Assembly (NCBI RefSeq): GCF_000722635.1
Contig: NZ_JOKH01000001.1
Coordinates: 1,277,110 to 1,341,109, forward strand
From: Endozoicomonas numazuensis
GTDB taxonomy: Bacteria; Pseudomonadota; Gammaproteobacteria; Pseudomonadales; Endozoicomonadaceae
Length of the DNA: 64,000 bases
Reading direction: 5' to 3'
The notes below the pieces were generated by a model. The model was not told the DNA's origin and ran no database searches. It worked only from the letters and a program-made list of their open reading frames with translations. Position 1 is the stretch's first letter, and the number at the start of each line of letters is the position of its first letter. Below are positions 1-8,603 of this stretch, one piece after another. A program made the translations under genes and the position numbers.

Positions 1-1268
1 GATGCGTAAGCTTCAAAACTCCAGCCCTGGTCTTTATGGGCGGAAAACTCTTGGCCCAGAAGGTTTACTAAATCTGATGACTGGCTATAAGCCAGTAGAT
101 CATTCAAGTAGTCTTTTAATGAGTTTGCTTCAGATGACAGCTCTGATTTCTTTTCTGTCAGAGCATTAAGGGAGGCTTCGAAAGGTATGGCGGGTGCGAC
201 TCGAGCTGGACGATTTAAAGGTTTATTGGTCGTTTGAACAGCTTCTTCCTGAACAGGTCGGGACTGGCTAAGCGACTCACGTCTGCTGGAAATTTGCTCT
301 TTACTGAAGGAGTCCCTTCTAACAGGCTCCATATGACTTCTTTTATCGATATCCTGTCGGTATTCAGGGCTCAGGAAGGGACCTTCTCCCTTAATGGCAT
401 AATTGCGTTCAAGGCTTCTAAGATCTTCTGGAGTGGCTGCCAGAATTTCCTGGACTTCTTTCATTGTGCTCTCAAGCTTATCCCTTGCTTCTGGGGGGAG
501 TTGAGGGTTAGCCAGGGCTTTTTCCACATCTTTCTTAATTTGGCGAGCCTGTTCAAAGCATTGGCAGGTAAGAATAGTTTGGGCTTGAGTGGTTGGGAAG
601 AGGCTACCCGTTGTAGAATATCCTTGAGCATCAGGAAACTCTTCAACCAGACATTCGGTTAATGCTGGATAAGATTTTAACTGAGCTTTGATAGAGTCAG
701 GAAAAAATGAAGAAGTGAGCTCCTCTCTTTGAGTTCTCAACTGATCCATGCTTTTATCCAGGCCTTCTCTGAAGGACTGACCATTATCCTGTGCGTGCTT
801 CATGGGTTGATGAGCTTCGTATCGAGCACTCAGTACCATCATGGAAATACCGGCTTCTCGAAAGGCTTGTTGAACATGAGGTTTGGCCGCGGCCTTACCG
901 GATTTTCTGGTGAGGTTTGCCAACAGGTCTTCAAGTTCGCTAGGGTTTTTGGCGTGTTGAGATACAACCTTTAAAACCGACGCTTGAGTGCTTTTTTTGC
1001 TGCTGGCTGCTTTCTGGAGTTCACCAAGGGCTGCTGTAAACTCTTTTACGGCTTTCTTTTCAGCGGCTTTTGCAGGATTGTTGACGCTTCGGGAGAAGAT
1101 GCTTTTTCTAGGCAGCTTTTTGCCTTTTCCCTGCTGAGGAACAGTATTTTCTATGGTAGATACTGAGGCTCCTTTATGACGTCCCTGAGTTTTATCGACT
1201 TTCTGTTGGCCATGCTCAGACCATGTTGAACTGATAGGAATCTTGCTGCCGCTACTGATAATACTCAT
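1..1268 (-). CDS. Unknown large protein, N-terminal 422 codons (3' end outside window)
   Basis: An uninterrupted minus-strand frame starts at the ATG at 1266-1268 (MSIISSGSKIPISS...) and runs off the left edge. I read it by hand and found no stop in 422 codons. The product is hydrophilic, rich in Lys, Ser, Glu and Gln, and looks mostly helical. There is no signal peptide and no obvious membrane segment. The first 60 residues are Ser/Lys/Gln-rich and probably disordered. Short plus-strand frames over this stretch are shadows. I recognise no family. Long, polar, lineage-specific proteins of this kind in host-associated bacteria are often secreted effectors, but nothing here proves that. Confidence 0.7.
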   Translation of the reverse strand, partial: MSIISSGSKIPISSTWSEHGQQKVDKTQGRHKGASVSTIENTVPQQGKGKKLPRKSIFSRSVNNPAKAAEKKAVKEFTAALGELQKAASSKKSTQASVLKVVSQHAKNPSELEDLLANLTRKSGKAAAKPHVQQAFREAGISMMVLSARYEAHQPMKHAQDNGQSFREGLDKSMDQLRTQREELTSSFFPDSIKAQLKSYPALTECLVEEFPDAQGYSTTGSLFPTTQAQTILTCQCFEQARQIKKDVEKALANPQLPPEARDKLESTMKEVQEILAATPEDLRSLERNYAIKGEGPFLSPEYRQDIDKRSHMEPVRRDSFSKEQISSRRESLSQSRPVQEEAVQTTNKPLNRPARVAPAIPFEASLNALTEKKSELSSEANSLKDYLNDLLAYSQSSDLVNLLGQEFSAHKDQGWSFEAYA

Positions 1269-1398
1269 TACTCTATCCCTGAACTTTGAGTGCTTTCAGG
1301 TAATTATAGAGGTCGTGTTCCTGATTTATGACGACCCTTGAGTTTTGCAGAAGACTCCTTCTAACTGTCGGAAATATGACAGTAATTCTGCTTCTTTT

Positions 1399-1767
1399 TT
1401 ACTCTGGGCTGTGGCAAACGGCCTCAAGGTTATGGCCATTGAGATCTATAACAAATGCGCCGTAGTAATCAGGGTGGTAGATTTCCCGGATGCCCGGCGC
1501 ACCGTTATCCACAGCACCTGCTGCTATAGCCAGTTGATAAAACTTATCCACAGCGGATCGATCAGGAGCGTTGAAGGCGAGATGCATTGGGTTTTGAGGC
1601 GTTTCGCCTTGTCCAAACCAGAGTTCTGGCTTTTTCTGAGCCCCGAGGCCTGCCCAGCCCTCAACTTCCATGACCCGTTCTATCCCTAAGGGAGTCAGGA
1701 CTTTGCAGTAGAATTCTTTACTTTGTTGGTAGTCGATGACGGAAAAGCCAATGTGGTCAATGATCAT
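1399..1767 (-). CDS. VOC (glyoxalase/bleomycin-resistance fold) family protein
   Basis: This 122-residue protein has the single-module VOC pattern. It begins with DHIGFSVIDYQQSKEFYCKV (first metal-ligand His and the beta-alpha-beta start), has MHLAFNAPDRSAVDKF in the middle, and ends with YHPDYYGAFVIDLNGHNLEA, where the late Glu usually completes the metal site. Members include glyoxalase I-like lyases, dioxygenases and resistance proteins, and the substrate cannot be read from sequence. It lies 121 bp downstream of hldE on the same strand, with a hairpin between them, so it is probably a separate unit. A weak GGAA ribosome site precedes the ATG. Confidence 0.85.
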   Translation of the reverse strand: MIIDHIGFSVIDYQQSKEFYCKVLTPLGIERVMEVEGWAGLGAQKKPELWFGQGETPQNPMHLAFNAPDRSAVDKFYQLAIAAGAVDNGAPGIREIYHPDYYGAFVIDLNGHNLEAVCHSPE

Positions 1768-1833
1768 GCTGAGTTCCGGGAAAGTATGGTGGAAGCCAGC
1801 AGGATAAAACCCTGACTATTGCATGGAAAGAGG

Positions 1834-1865
1834 GAATGAGAGAAAGCCTGGACTTTCTCTCATTC
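1834..1865. terminator. 13-bp hairpin after hldE
   Basis: GAATGAGAGAAAG at 1834-1846 pairs perfectly with CTTTCTCTCATTC at 1853-1865 across a 6-nt loop. It sits 24 bp past the hldE stop and before the VOC gene, both on the minus strand. There is no clean T-run, so it is either a weak intrinsic terminator or an mRNA 3'-end stabiliser. Confidence 0.5.
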
Positions 1866-1888
1866 AGGGGAAGGCATCAGGCTGCTTC

Positions 1889-3322
1889 TCAGGACGTTTT
1901 GTCTTTGCGGATTTTTTCAACAATAGCGGTTGTCGAGCAGTTATCCAGAAATGCCAGAACCTTAACCTCACCACCGTATTCGTAGACGATAGGAGCACCG
2001 ACTACTTCATCAATGGTGTAATCGCCGCCTTTGACCAGGACGTCAGGTTTGACCATTCTCAAGAGTTCTTCAGGTGTATCTTCTTCAAAGCAAACGACCC
2101 AGTCCACAGCTTCCAGGCCAGCCAGTACAGCCATTCGGCGATCTTCCGAGTTGATGGGGCGGCCTTCGCCTTTCAATCGCTTAACAGAGGCATCGCTGTT
2201 GATAGCCAGAACAAGTCTGTCACCTTGCTGACGAGCCTGCTCCAGATAGCCCACATGACCGGCATGAATAATGTCAAAGCAGCCGTTAGTGAAGACGATC
2301 TTCTCTCCATGTGCCTGGGCATCTTCCAGAGCAATCTTGAGCTGGTCACGAGTGACTACGCCTCGTTCTGCCCCCAGCTCCCGGTTCACCTCACGACGCA
2401 GCTCAGGCATGCTCACGGTAGCGGTACCCAGTTTTGCAACCACGATACCAGCGGCAATATTGGCCAGAGCCGCTGCTTTAGGGAGCTCAGCTCCAGCAGC
2501 AAGTGCCGTGGCCAGAGTGGAAATAACCGTATCTCCGGCACCGGTGACATCAAATACTTCCCTGGCTCTGGCAGGCAGGTGAACTTCCTGTTCGTCTCTG
2601 CGGATCAGAGTCATGCCGTGTTCACTTCGGGTTATGAGTAGCGCTTCAAGTTCAAGCTCTTCCAGTAACGCGTGACCTTTGGTGACCAGCTCCTGCTCAT
2701 CCTTGCAGGGACCTACAACGGTTTCAAATTCGTGCAGATTGGGGGTGATAACCGTAGCGCCACGGTAACGCTCAAAATCTGTGCCTTTGGGGTCTACGAG
2801 AACCGGGATACCGCGGGTTCTAGCCAGTTTGATCAGTTGCTGATGATTTTGCAGAGTGCCCTTGTTGTAATCGGAAAGAATAACGGCCCCAATGTTTTCC
2901 AGCAGGTTAGCTGCTTTTTCTTTCAGAATATCGCTGCTCAAGCCAGTGAATGCTTCTTCATGATCCAGGCGAATCAATTGCTGATGCTGACTAATGACTC
3001 TGAGTTTGGTAATGGTTGGGATATCGTCCAGTCGGGCAAAGTCGCAGTAAACGCCCGCCGCTTCCAGGCGAGTTTGCAGGGAATCGGCCGCTTCATCATT
3101 ACCTGTGGCGGCAATCAGCCAAGCTGGAGCACCCAGCGAAGCGATATTCAGGGCTACGTTGCCAGCACCGCCAGGACGATCTTCAATCTGGTTGACGCGA
3201 ACGACAGGCACAGGCGCTTCAGGGGATATTCTGGAGGTGCCGCCATGCCAGTAGCGATCCAGCATGACATCGCCAATCACCAGAACCCTGGCTTGATCAA
3301 ATCGTGGCAGAGTCAGTTTCAT
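1889..3322 (-). CDS. hldE: Bifunctional heptose-7-phosphate kinase / heptose-1-phosphate adenylyltransferase HldE
   Basis: HldE makes ADP-heptose for the LPS inner core in the cytoplasm. It phosphorylates D-glycero-D-manno-heptose 7-phosphate and later adenylylates the 1-phosphate. The 477-residue length is the full two-domain size. Residues 1 to about 320 form the ribokinase/PfkB-type kinase, with RPGGAGNVALNIASLGA and the catalytic DVTGAGDTV. Residues from about 344 form the nucleotidyltransferase, with TNGCFDIIHAGHVGYLEQA containing the HxGH motif. The ATG follows GGAAAAGACTGA. It lies downstream of msbA on the same strand, an LPS gene order seen in other gammaproteobacteria. A degenerate palindromic repeat separates the two. 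Confidence 0.97.
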   Translation of the reverse strand: MKLTLPRFDQARVLVIGDVMLDRYWHGGTSRISPEAPVPVVRVNQIEDRPGGAGNVALNIASLGAPAWLIAATGNDEAADSLQTRLEAAGVYCDFARLDDIPTITKLRVISQHQQLIRLDHEEAFTGLSSDILKEKAANLLENIGAVILSDYNKGTLQNHQQLIKLARTRGIPVLVDPKGTDFERYRGATVITPNLHEFETVVGPCKDEQELVTKGHALLEELELEALLITRSEHGMTLIRRDEQEVHLPARAREVFDVTGAGDTVISTLATALAAGAELPKAAALANIAAGIVVAKLGTATVSMPELRREVNRELGAERGVVTRDQLKIALEDAQAHGEKIVFTNGCFDIIHAGHVGYLEQARQQGDRLVLAINSDASVKRLKGEGRPINSEDRRMAVLAGLEAVDWVVCFEEDTPEELLRMVKPDVLVKGGDYTIDEVVGAPIVYEYGGEVKVLAFLDNCSTTAIVEKIRKDKTS

Positions 3323-3345
3323 TCAGTCTTTTCCACTTGGGTATC

Positions 3346-3522
3346 ATAAGAGCCTGACCGATCAATCAACTCAGCCCGGCTCCTGGTAGATTTACCATGA
3401 AAACGTCCCGAGGGGTAATTCCATGGTAAGACCTTGGTTTTCTGAAAGAGTTCAGCCCTTAAAAAGTCTGACTCGTTCTATTGAATATCATATTCGACCA
3501 CTATTCCCAGTCAGGCTCCTGG
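3346..3522. repeat. Family 1 palindromic repeat, degenerate copy
   Basis: This copy has diverged from the 168-bp elements at 8436 and 33489. The left end (GAGCCTGACCGA, then CAGCCCGGC) and the right end (CTGACTCGTTCTATTGAAT, then CTATTCCCAGTCAGGCTCCT) align clearly with them. The middle is replaced by unrelated sequence holding its own small palindrome (TTACCATG/CATGGTAA). The outermost right repeat overlaps the last codons of msbA (Pro-Gly-Ala-stop). Confidence 0.7.
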
Positions 3523-5355
3523 CTGAGAAGAGTCCAGAGGCTTTACCTCTATGGCTTCTTCTTGCTCTTCCTGGAACTGCATCTGGTGCAGTTTGGCATA
3601 GTGACCTTCTTTGGCCAGCAGCTCTGCATGAGTGCCACTTTCGACAATTGCACCCTTATCCATCACGATAATACGGTCGGCATTTTCAATGGTGGAGAGC
3701 CGGTGAGCAATGACCAGAGTCGTTCGATTTTTCATGACTTCATCCAGTGCAGCCTGAATATGACGTTCGGATTCAGTGTCCAGGGCCGAAGTGGCTTCGT
3801 CGAGAATCAGAATAGGGGCGTCTTTTAGAATGGCTCTGGCTATAGCTAGGCGCTGACGCTGGCCACCAGAGAGCAGAACACCGTCCTCACCCACCAGAGT
3901 ATCCATGCCTTGGGTCATGTTCTTGATAAATTCGTTGGCATGGGCTGCTTCAGCAGCCAGATGAATGTCTGAGTCGTCTTTGTCTCGCAGGTCGCCATAG
4001 GCAATATTGCGAGCAACAGTGTCGTTAAAGAGGGTGACATTCTGGTCTACCAGAGCAATATGGCTACGAAGATTCTTCAGTGCATATTGATTAATCGGAG
4101 TGTCATCCAGAAGAATCTCACCCTGCTCATGGAGATAGAATCGAGGAACCAGGTTGGCCAGTGTGGTCTTTCCTGACCCGGAGCGGCCGACCAGAGCAAT
4201 GGTTTCTCCCGGCTCTACTGTGAAGCTGATATTGTTAAGGGCAGGCTTGTCCGCATTTTGGTACTGAAAAATCAGATTGCGAAATTCCAGCTTACCTTCC
4301 ACTCTGCTCTTTTCAAACGTTCCGTGGTCTGGCTCTTGTGGCTGGTCTGCCATTTCAAAAATGCTTTCTGCAGCGGCAATACCCTTTTGAATGTTGGCAT
4401 TCACTTCACTGAGCTGACGAATAGGCTTGGGTAGCAATGCCGCTGCTGTGACAAAACTGACCAGAGAAGCCGTTGTGGCATCCCCTTTAAGCCAGAGAAC
4501 CAGAAAGAACAATACAGCCAGGGCACTGTTTACCAGAAACTGCAGAGTGGGTGTATGTACCGCTGAGGCTTTGACCATTTTCAGACCCTGTCGGGTATTA
4601 CGGTCACTGGCGGTAAAGAAACGATTGGTCTCATAGCTCTCGCCACCAAAACCACGTACGACACGATATCCATTAATGGACTCGGAGCTGACATGGGTCA
4701 GATCTCCCATAGATGTCTGGATTTTGGTGCTGAGTTTGCGAAAGCGCTTGCTGGCGGTACTGACTACCAGGGCAATAAGTGGGGCGACAGCAATAAATAC
4801 CAGAGTCAGTTTCCAGTTAGTCAGAATCAGGTAGCCAAACAGGAAGATAACCGTCAGACCTTCCCGGACAACCACCTTGACTGCGTCGGTGGCAGCCGTG
4901 GTGACCATACCGACGTTATAAGTGATTCTGGCAATCAGATGACCCGAGTTATTGTTGTCGAAGTAATTGTTGGGCAGCTGAATCATACGGTTGAACATCA
5001 GGCAGCGCAGGTCGTGGACAACGGAAAGCGAGACCTTGGCCAGAAAGTAGTTACCCAGAAAAGAACCGATGCCCCTGAATATGGCTATAAACAGCATGAC
5101 CAGTGGGATCAGGGCTACCGAGGTCATGATGGAAGCAGGGAGAGCACCCCCCAGATCTTTGTTAATAGTGGCGAAGCTCCCTTCAAGCGCTTCAACAAAG
5201 TATTCCAGCAAGCGGGCAAACGCAGGCTGGCTGAGAGCAAAAATGACATAGCCCAGCAGGCTTAGGGCAAAAAAGCCCGAGTAGGGCTTTACATAGCTGA
5301 GAAGGCGCAGGTAGATCTGCAGGCTTCCCGCCTTGGCTTGTTCTGACATGGCCAT
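3511..5355 (-). CDS. msbA: Lipid A export ATP-binding/permease protein MsbA
   Basis: MsbA is a homodimeric inner-membrane ABC exporter that flips lipid A-core to the periplasmic face. The N-terminal half carries about six membrane helices. The C-terminal nucleotide-binding domain has Walker A (GRSGSGKTT), the signature LSGGQRQRLAIARAI, Walker B (ILILDEATSALD) and the H-loop histidine (IAHRLSTIE). I chose the ATG at 5355 (MAMSEQ..., 614 aa). A TTG 18 codons upstream (5409) keeps the frame open but is a weaker start. The final codons CCA-GGA-GCC-TGA lie inside the terminal inverted repeat of the palindromic element at 3346-3522, so the native C-terminus was altered. Confidence 0.96.
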   Translation of the reverse strand: MAMSEQAKAGSLQIYLRLLSYVKPYSGFFALSLLGYVIFALSQPAFARLLEYFVEALEGSFATINKDLGGALPASIMTSVALIPLVMLFIAIFRGIGSFLGNYFLAKVSLSVVHDLRCLMFNRMIQLPNNYFDNNNSGHLIARITYNVGMVTTAATDAVKVVVREGLTVIFLFGYLILTNWKLTLVFIAVAPLIALVVSTASKRFRKLSTKIQTSMGDLTHVSSESINGYRVVRGFGGESYETNRFFTASDRNTRQGLKMVKASAVHTPTLQFLVNSALAVLFFLVLWLKGDATTASLVSFVTAAALLPKPIRQLSEVNANIQKGIAAAESIFEMADQPQEPDHGTFEKSRVEGKLEFRNLIFQYQNADKPALNNISFTVEPGETIALVGRSGSGKTTLANLVPRFYLHEQGEILLDDTPINQYALKNLRSHIALVDQNVTLFNDTVARNIAYGDLRDKDDSDIHLAAEAAHANEFIKNMTQGMDTLVGEDGVLLSGGQRQRLAIARAILKDAPILILDEATSALDTESERHIQAALDEVMKNRTTLVIAHRLSTIENADRIIVMDKGAIVESGTHAELLAKEGHYAKLHQMQFQEEQEEAIEVKPLDSSQPGA

Positions 5356-5620
5356 TGTAATCAGTTGAAAATGAGAGGCTATTCTGGATGAATCTGGCGG
5401 CAGGCTCAATGGATACAGTCTTGAAAACCATGCTTTTTACTGTAAAAGACGATTTTAGCATAGCTTCATGGGTACTTTCTGCTCGGTATAGGGTATGATT
5501 GGCCGCCTTTTTTTTATGGAAATGCTGACTTGGGTCTATGATCTCAAAAGAGTTGAGCCAGACTGTTCAGCATACAGCCATGAGCTATGAATACAATTCC
5601 CTGGCATCTATTCATTAATA

Positions 5621-6313
5621 ATGCAGAGAATTGTTCTCGGTAATGGTGGGTATTCAACACAGATGAGTGGTATGCAGCGGTTATCTTCCACGGCTTATCA
5701 AGCCATGACGGAAGGAGCTGAGGTGATTGAACAGGATCATGACGGCTATAAGGTCCTGAGGCTGAAGGATAAGACTTTTTTAAAGCTCTTTCGGGTTAAA
5801 AGCACCATCAGTTCCGCCTGGCTCAGGCCATATTCTGTCCGGTTTGCCAGAAATGCTATTGAGTTGACTGCCAGGGGTATTCAAACCGTTGACATCATTG
5901 GCTGCTATCGTCTGGAAAGGTATAAGAATACGGCTGTACATTATCGGCCTTTACCGGGTCAGACGCTCAGACAGGTTTTTCCGGCTCTGAATGAAGGTGA
6001 AAACCGCATTCTGGCTGAGCAGGTAGCTCGATATATTGCCCAACTCCACGAGAAGGGCATTTATTTCCGCTCCCTGCACATGGGTAATATTCTGAAATTG
6101 CCTGATGGGGCTCTTGGGCTGATAGACATTGCCGATATGCGCTTTAGCCGAAGCCCCCTGAAACAAGAGTTAAGGCTCAGGAATTTACATCATCTCGCTC
6201 GATATGAGCAGGATGTTCAGTATTTGATTAAGGACCAGACATTTTGTACCACCTACGCCAGGCTGGCAGATGTAGAAGTGGACAAGGTCGCGGCTGTGAT
6301 GCACCGCTCCTGA
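5621..6313 (+). CDS. LPS/Kdo-kinase-like protein (WaaP / toluene-tolerance family)
   Basis: The 230-residue protein has a compact protein-kinase-like fold. It keeps an ATP-site lysine region (LKDKTFLKLFRVK), the catalytic-loop pattern ixfrSLHmgNIL (about residues 152-160) and the metal-binding segment LIDIADMRF (about 169-177). The usual HxDxxxxN is altered to SLHMGN, as happens in the LPS-kinase branch. Relatives phosphorylate core sugars of LPS. It is divergent from msbA-hldE, the same neighbourhood as the msbA-linked kinase in Pseudomonas, which supports a role in the cell envelope. An in-frame ATG at 5663 (MSGMQRL) is an alternative start. Confidence 0.8.
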   Translation: MQRIVLGNGGYSTQMSGMQRLSSTAYQAMTEGAEVIEQDHDGYKVLRLKDKTFLKLFRVKSTISSAWLRPYSVRFARNAIELTARGIQTVDIIGCYRLERYKNTAVHYRPLPGQTLRQVFPALNEGENRILAEQVARYIAQLHEKGIYFRSLHMGNILKLPDGALGLIDIADMRFSRSPLKQELRLRNLHHLARYEQDVQYLIKDQTFCTTYARLADVEVDKVAAVMHRS

Positions 6314-6370
6314 GAGCCTGGCTGGAATAAACGATCGGCAAAGAACTCAGAAAGTGCGTCCGCAGCTGTT

Positions 6371-6454
6371 AGAGCGTTCAAGACTGCTAGAGCGTTCACG
6401 ACTGTTTCGATCAATTCGATTAAATAGATCAACTATTTCACACGAATTGATCGA
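6371..6454. repeat. Tandem 18-bp repeat plus hairpin with the Family 1 loop, upstream of typA
   Basis: AGAGCGTTCAAGACTGCT (6371-6388) is followed directly by AGAGCGTTCACGACTGTT (6389-6406). A hairpin follows: TCGATCAATTCG (6407-6418) pairs perfectly with CGAATTGATCGA (6443-6454). The loop TTAAATAGATCAACTATT differs at one base from the loop of the 168-bp Family 1 elements, although the arms are different sequences. It occupies the 241-bp gap between the kinase gene and typA, 101 bp before the typA start, so it may be in the typA leader. Confidence 0.7.
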
Positions 6455-6554
6455 GACTGTTCAGAACGTTCATGGTTGCCACTCGTTCGACTGAGTTTTT
6501 ATCTCGACCCCGGTTTTCCAGACAGCCTCTACAAGATTTCAAGAGAGAAAGATA

Positions 6555-8369
6555 GTGATAGAAAAGTTACGCAATATTGCCATCATCGCACACGTTGACC
6601 ACGGTAAAACTACCCTGGTTGACAAACTGCTGCAGCAGTCCGGAACTCTGGGTCGTAAGGATCAGGGGGCGGAGCGCATCATGGATTCCAATGACCAGGA
6701 AAAGGAACGAGGCATTACCATCCTGGCCAAGAATACAGCGATCAATTGGCAGGACTACCACATTAATATTGTGGACACCCCTGGACACGCCGACTTCGGT
6801 GGTGAAGTGGAGCGTGTAATGTCCATGGTGGATTCGGTTCTGTTGCTGGTGGATGCTGTCGATGGTCCTATGCCTCAGACGCGTTTTGTAACCCAGAAAG
6901 CGTTTGAGCAGGGCTTGCGCCCTATCGTAGTTATCAACAAGGTTGACCGTCCTGGTGCTCGTCCAGACTGGGTCATGGACGAAGTGTTCGATCTGTTTGA
7001 TCGTCTGGGTGCGACTGAAGAACAGCTGGATTTCCCGGTTATCTACGCTTCTGCCCTGAACGGTATTGCCGGTGATGATCCTGAAAATATGGCCGAAGAC
7101 ATGACGCCATTGTTCAAGATGATTGTTGAGAACGTACCTTCTCCGGACGTTGATGTTGACGCACCTTTCCAGATGCAGATCTCTGCCCTGGACTACAACA
7201 GCTTCCTGGGTGTCATCGGTATCGGCCGTATCAAGCGTGGTACCCTGAAGCCTTCTACCCCAATTCGTCTGATTGGTGCTGATGGCAAGGAACGTAATGC
7301 CAAGATTCTGAAGGTGATGGGTCACCTGGGTCTGGAGCGTGTCGAAGTTGAAGAAGCTCGTGCTGGCGATATTGTGTGTGTAACGGGTATCGACAAGCTG
7401 AACATTTCTGACACTCTTTGCGATCCAAGCCATGTTGAAGCACTGACGCCACTGACGGTTGATGAACCTACCGTTAGTATGACCTTTCAGGTTAATGACT
7501 CTCCTTTTGCTGGTCAGGATGGTAAGTACGTTACTTCCCGTAATATCAAAGACCGTCTGGAGCGTGAACTGCTGCACAACGTAGCACTTCGTGTTGTACA
7601 GGGTGAAGATGCTGATAAGTTCAAGGTATCCGGTCGTGGTGAACTGCACCTGTCTGTACTGATTGAAACCATGCGTCGTGAAGGCTTTGAGATGGGTGTT
7701 TCCCGTCCTGAAGTTGTGGTGCGTGAGATCGATGGTGTTTTGCAGGAACCCTTTGAACACGTAGTGATTGATGTTGAAGAACAGCATCAGGGTTCATTGA
7801 TGGAAGAGATGGGGCTGCGTAAAGCAGAACTGACCAACATGGTGCCTGATGGCAAGGGTCGTATCCGTCTTGAGTTTACTATGCCGGCCCGTGGCCTGAT
7901 TGGTTTCCGCTCTCAGTTCCTGACCATGACATCCGGTAGTGGTATTCTGACGAATGTCTTTGATCACTATGGTGAAGTGAAAGATGGTTCTGTCAGCCAT
8001 CGTCAGAACGGTGTATTGATTTCCATGGTTAATGGCAAGGTACTGGGTTATTCGCTGTGGAACCTTCAAGACCGTGGTCGTTTGTTCCTGCCACCTAATG
8101 TGGAAGTGTATGAAGGTCAGGTAATTGGTCTGCACAATCGTGATAATGATCTGGTGGTTAACCCGATTAAAGGTAAGCAGCTGACCAACGTTCGAGCATC
8201 AGGTACAGATGAGAATATCCAGTTAACGCCTCATGTGAAGCATTCTCTGGAACAGGCTCTGGAATTTATTGACGATGATGAGCTGGTGGAAGTAACGCCA
8301 AACCACATTCGTATTCGTAAGAAATTCCTGAAAGAGCATGAGCGCAAGCGTGCCAGTCGCAGCAAGTAA
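6555..8369 (+). CDS. typA: Ribosome-associated translational GTPase TypA/BipA
   Basis: BipA is an EF-G-like GTPase that binds 70S ribosomes and helps 50S assembly and growth under stress or cold. The 604-residue length is standard. G1 is [15 protein letters not shown] (about residues 12-26), with switch [17 protein letters not shown] and G4 [15 protein letters not shown]. The C-terminal domain has [20 protein letters not shown] and ends in a basic tail ([16 protein letters not shown]). Translation starts at GTG 6555 behind AAGAGAGAAAG. The gene stands alone; the antisense frames inside it are shadows. A Family 1 element follows 66 bp after the stop. Confidence 0.98.
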   Translation: MIEKLRNIAIIAHVDHGKTTLVDKLLQQSGTLGRKDQGAERIMDSNDQEKERGITILAKNTAINWQDYHINIVDTPGHADFGGEVERVMSMVDSVLLLVDAVDGPMPQTRFVTQKAFEQGLRPIVVINKVDRPGARPDWVMDEVFDLFDRLGATEEQLDFPVIYASALNGIAGDDPENMAEDMTPLFKMIVENVPSPDVDVDAPFQMQISALDYNSFLGVIGIGRIKRGTLKPSTPIRLIGADGKERNAKILKVMGHLGLERVEVEEARAGDIVCVTGIDKLNISDTLCDPSHVEALTPLTVDEPTVSMTFQVNDSPFAGQDGKYVTSRNIKDRLERELLHNVALRVVQGEDADKFKVSGRGELHLSVLIETMRREGFEMGVSRPEVVVREIDGVLQEPFEHVVIDVEEQHQGSLMEEMGLRKAELTNMVPDGKGRIRLEFTMPARGLIGFRSQFLTMTSGSGILTNVFDHYGEVKDGSVSHRQNGVLISMVNGKVLGYSLWNLQDRGRLFLPPNVEVYEGQVIGLHNRDNDLVVNPIKGKQLTNVRASGTDENIQLTPHVKHSLEQALEFIDDDELVEVTPNHIRIRKKFLKEHERKRASRSK

Positions 8370-8435
8370 TTGATTGGCTGTTCTAACCGGGAGTCAGGCT
8401 CCCGGTTAGAAGTCTTAGCCAATTGCCCAAGGTTT

Positions 8436-8603
8436 CTAGGAGGCTGACCGAGAATAGACAGCCCGGCCTAAAATCCAGAAAGAACGGCCATCTTTTCCAC
8501 TGAATTTGCTTAAATAGGTCAACTATTCGCACAAATTCAGTGAAAAAGCTGACTCGTTCTACTGAATTTTATGCTCGGACGCTATTCTCGGTCAGCCTCC
8601 TAG
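8436..8603. repeat. Family 1 palindromic element, full 168-bp copy A
   Basis: The 22-bp terminal inverted repeats are perfect: 8436-8457 begins CTAGGAGGCTGACCGAGAAT and 8582-8603 is its reverse complement. Inside, CACTGAATTTG (8498-8508) pairs with CAAATTCAGTG (8532-8542) around TTAAATAGGTCAACTATT, which itself contains AATAG/CTATT. There is no reading frame. It lies between the convergent typA and CAP-protein genes. The last bases of the right repeat supply the TAG stop of the CAP gene. It is nearly identical to the copy at 33489. Confidence 0.9.

Noticed and set aside
1823-3349. Long plus-strand frames opposite hldE (1823-2641, 2672-3349)
   Set aside because: The minus strand encodes a complete HldE with both domains. 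The plus frames show no conserved motif.
4693-5265. 190-codon plus-strand ORF in msbA
   Set aside because: It is antisense to the conserved MsbA membrane domain. The translation is low-complexity Gln/Asn/Asp, typical of a shadow.
6567-7787. 406-codon minus-strand open frame inside typA
   Set aside because: It is antisense to a fully conserved typA, has no family features and reflects codon bias in the real gene.
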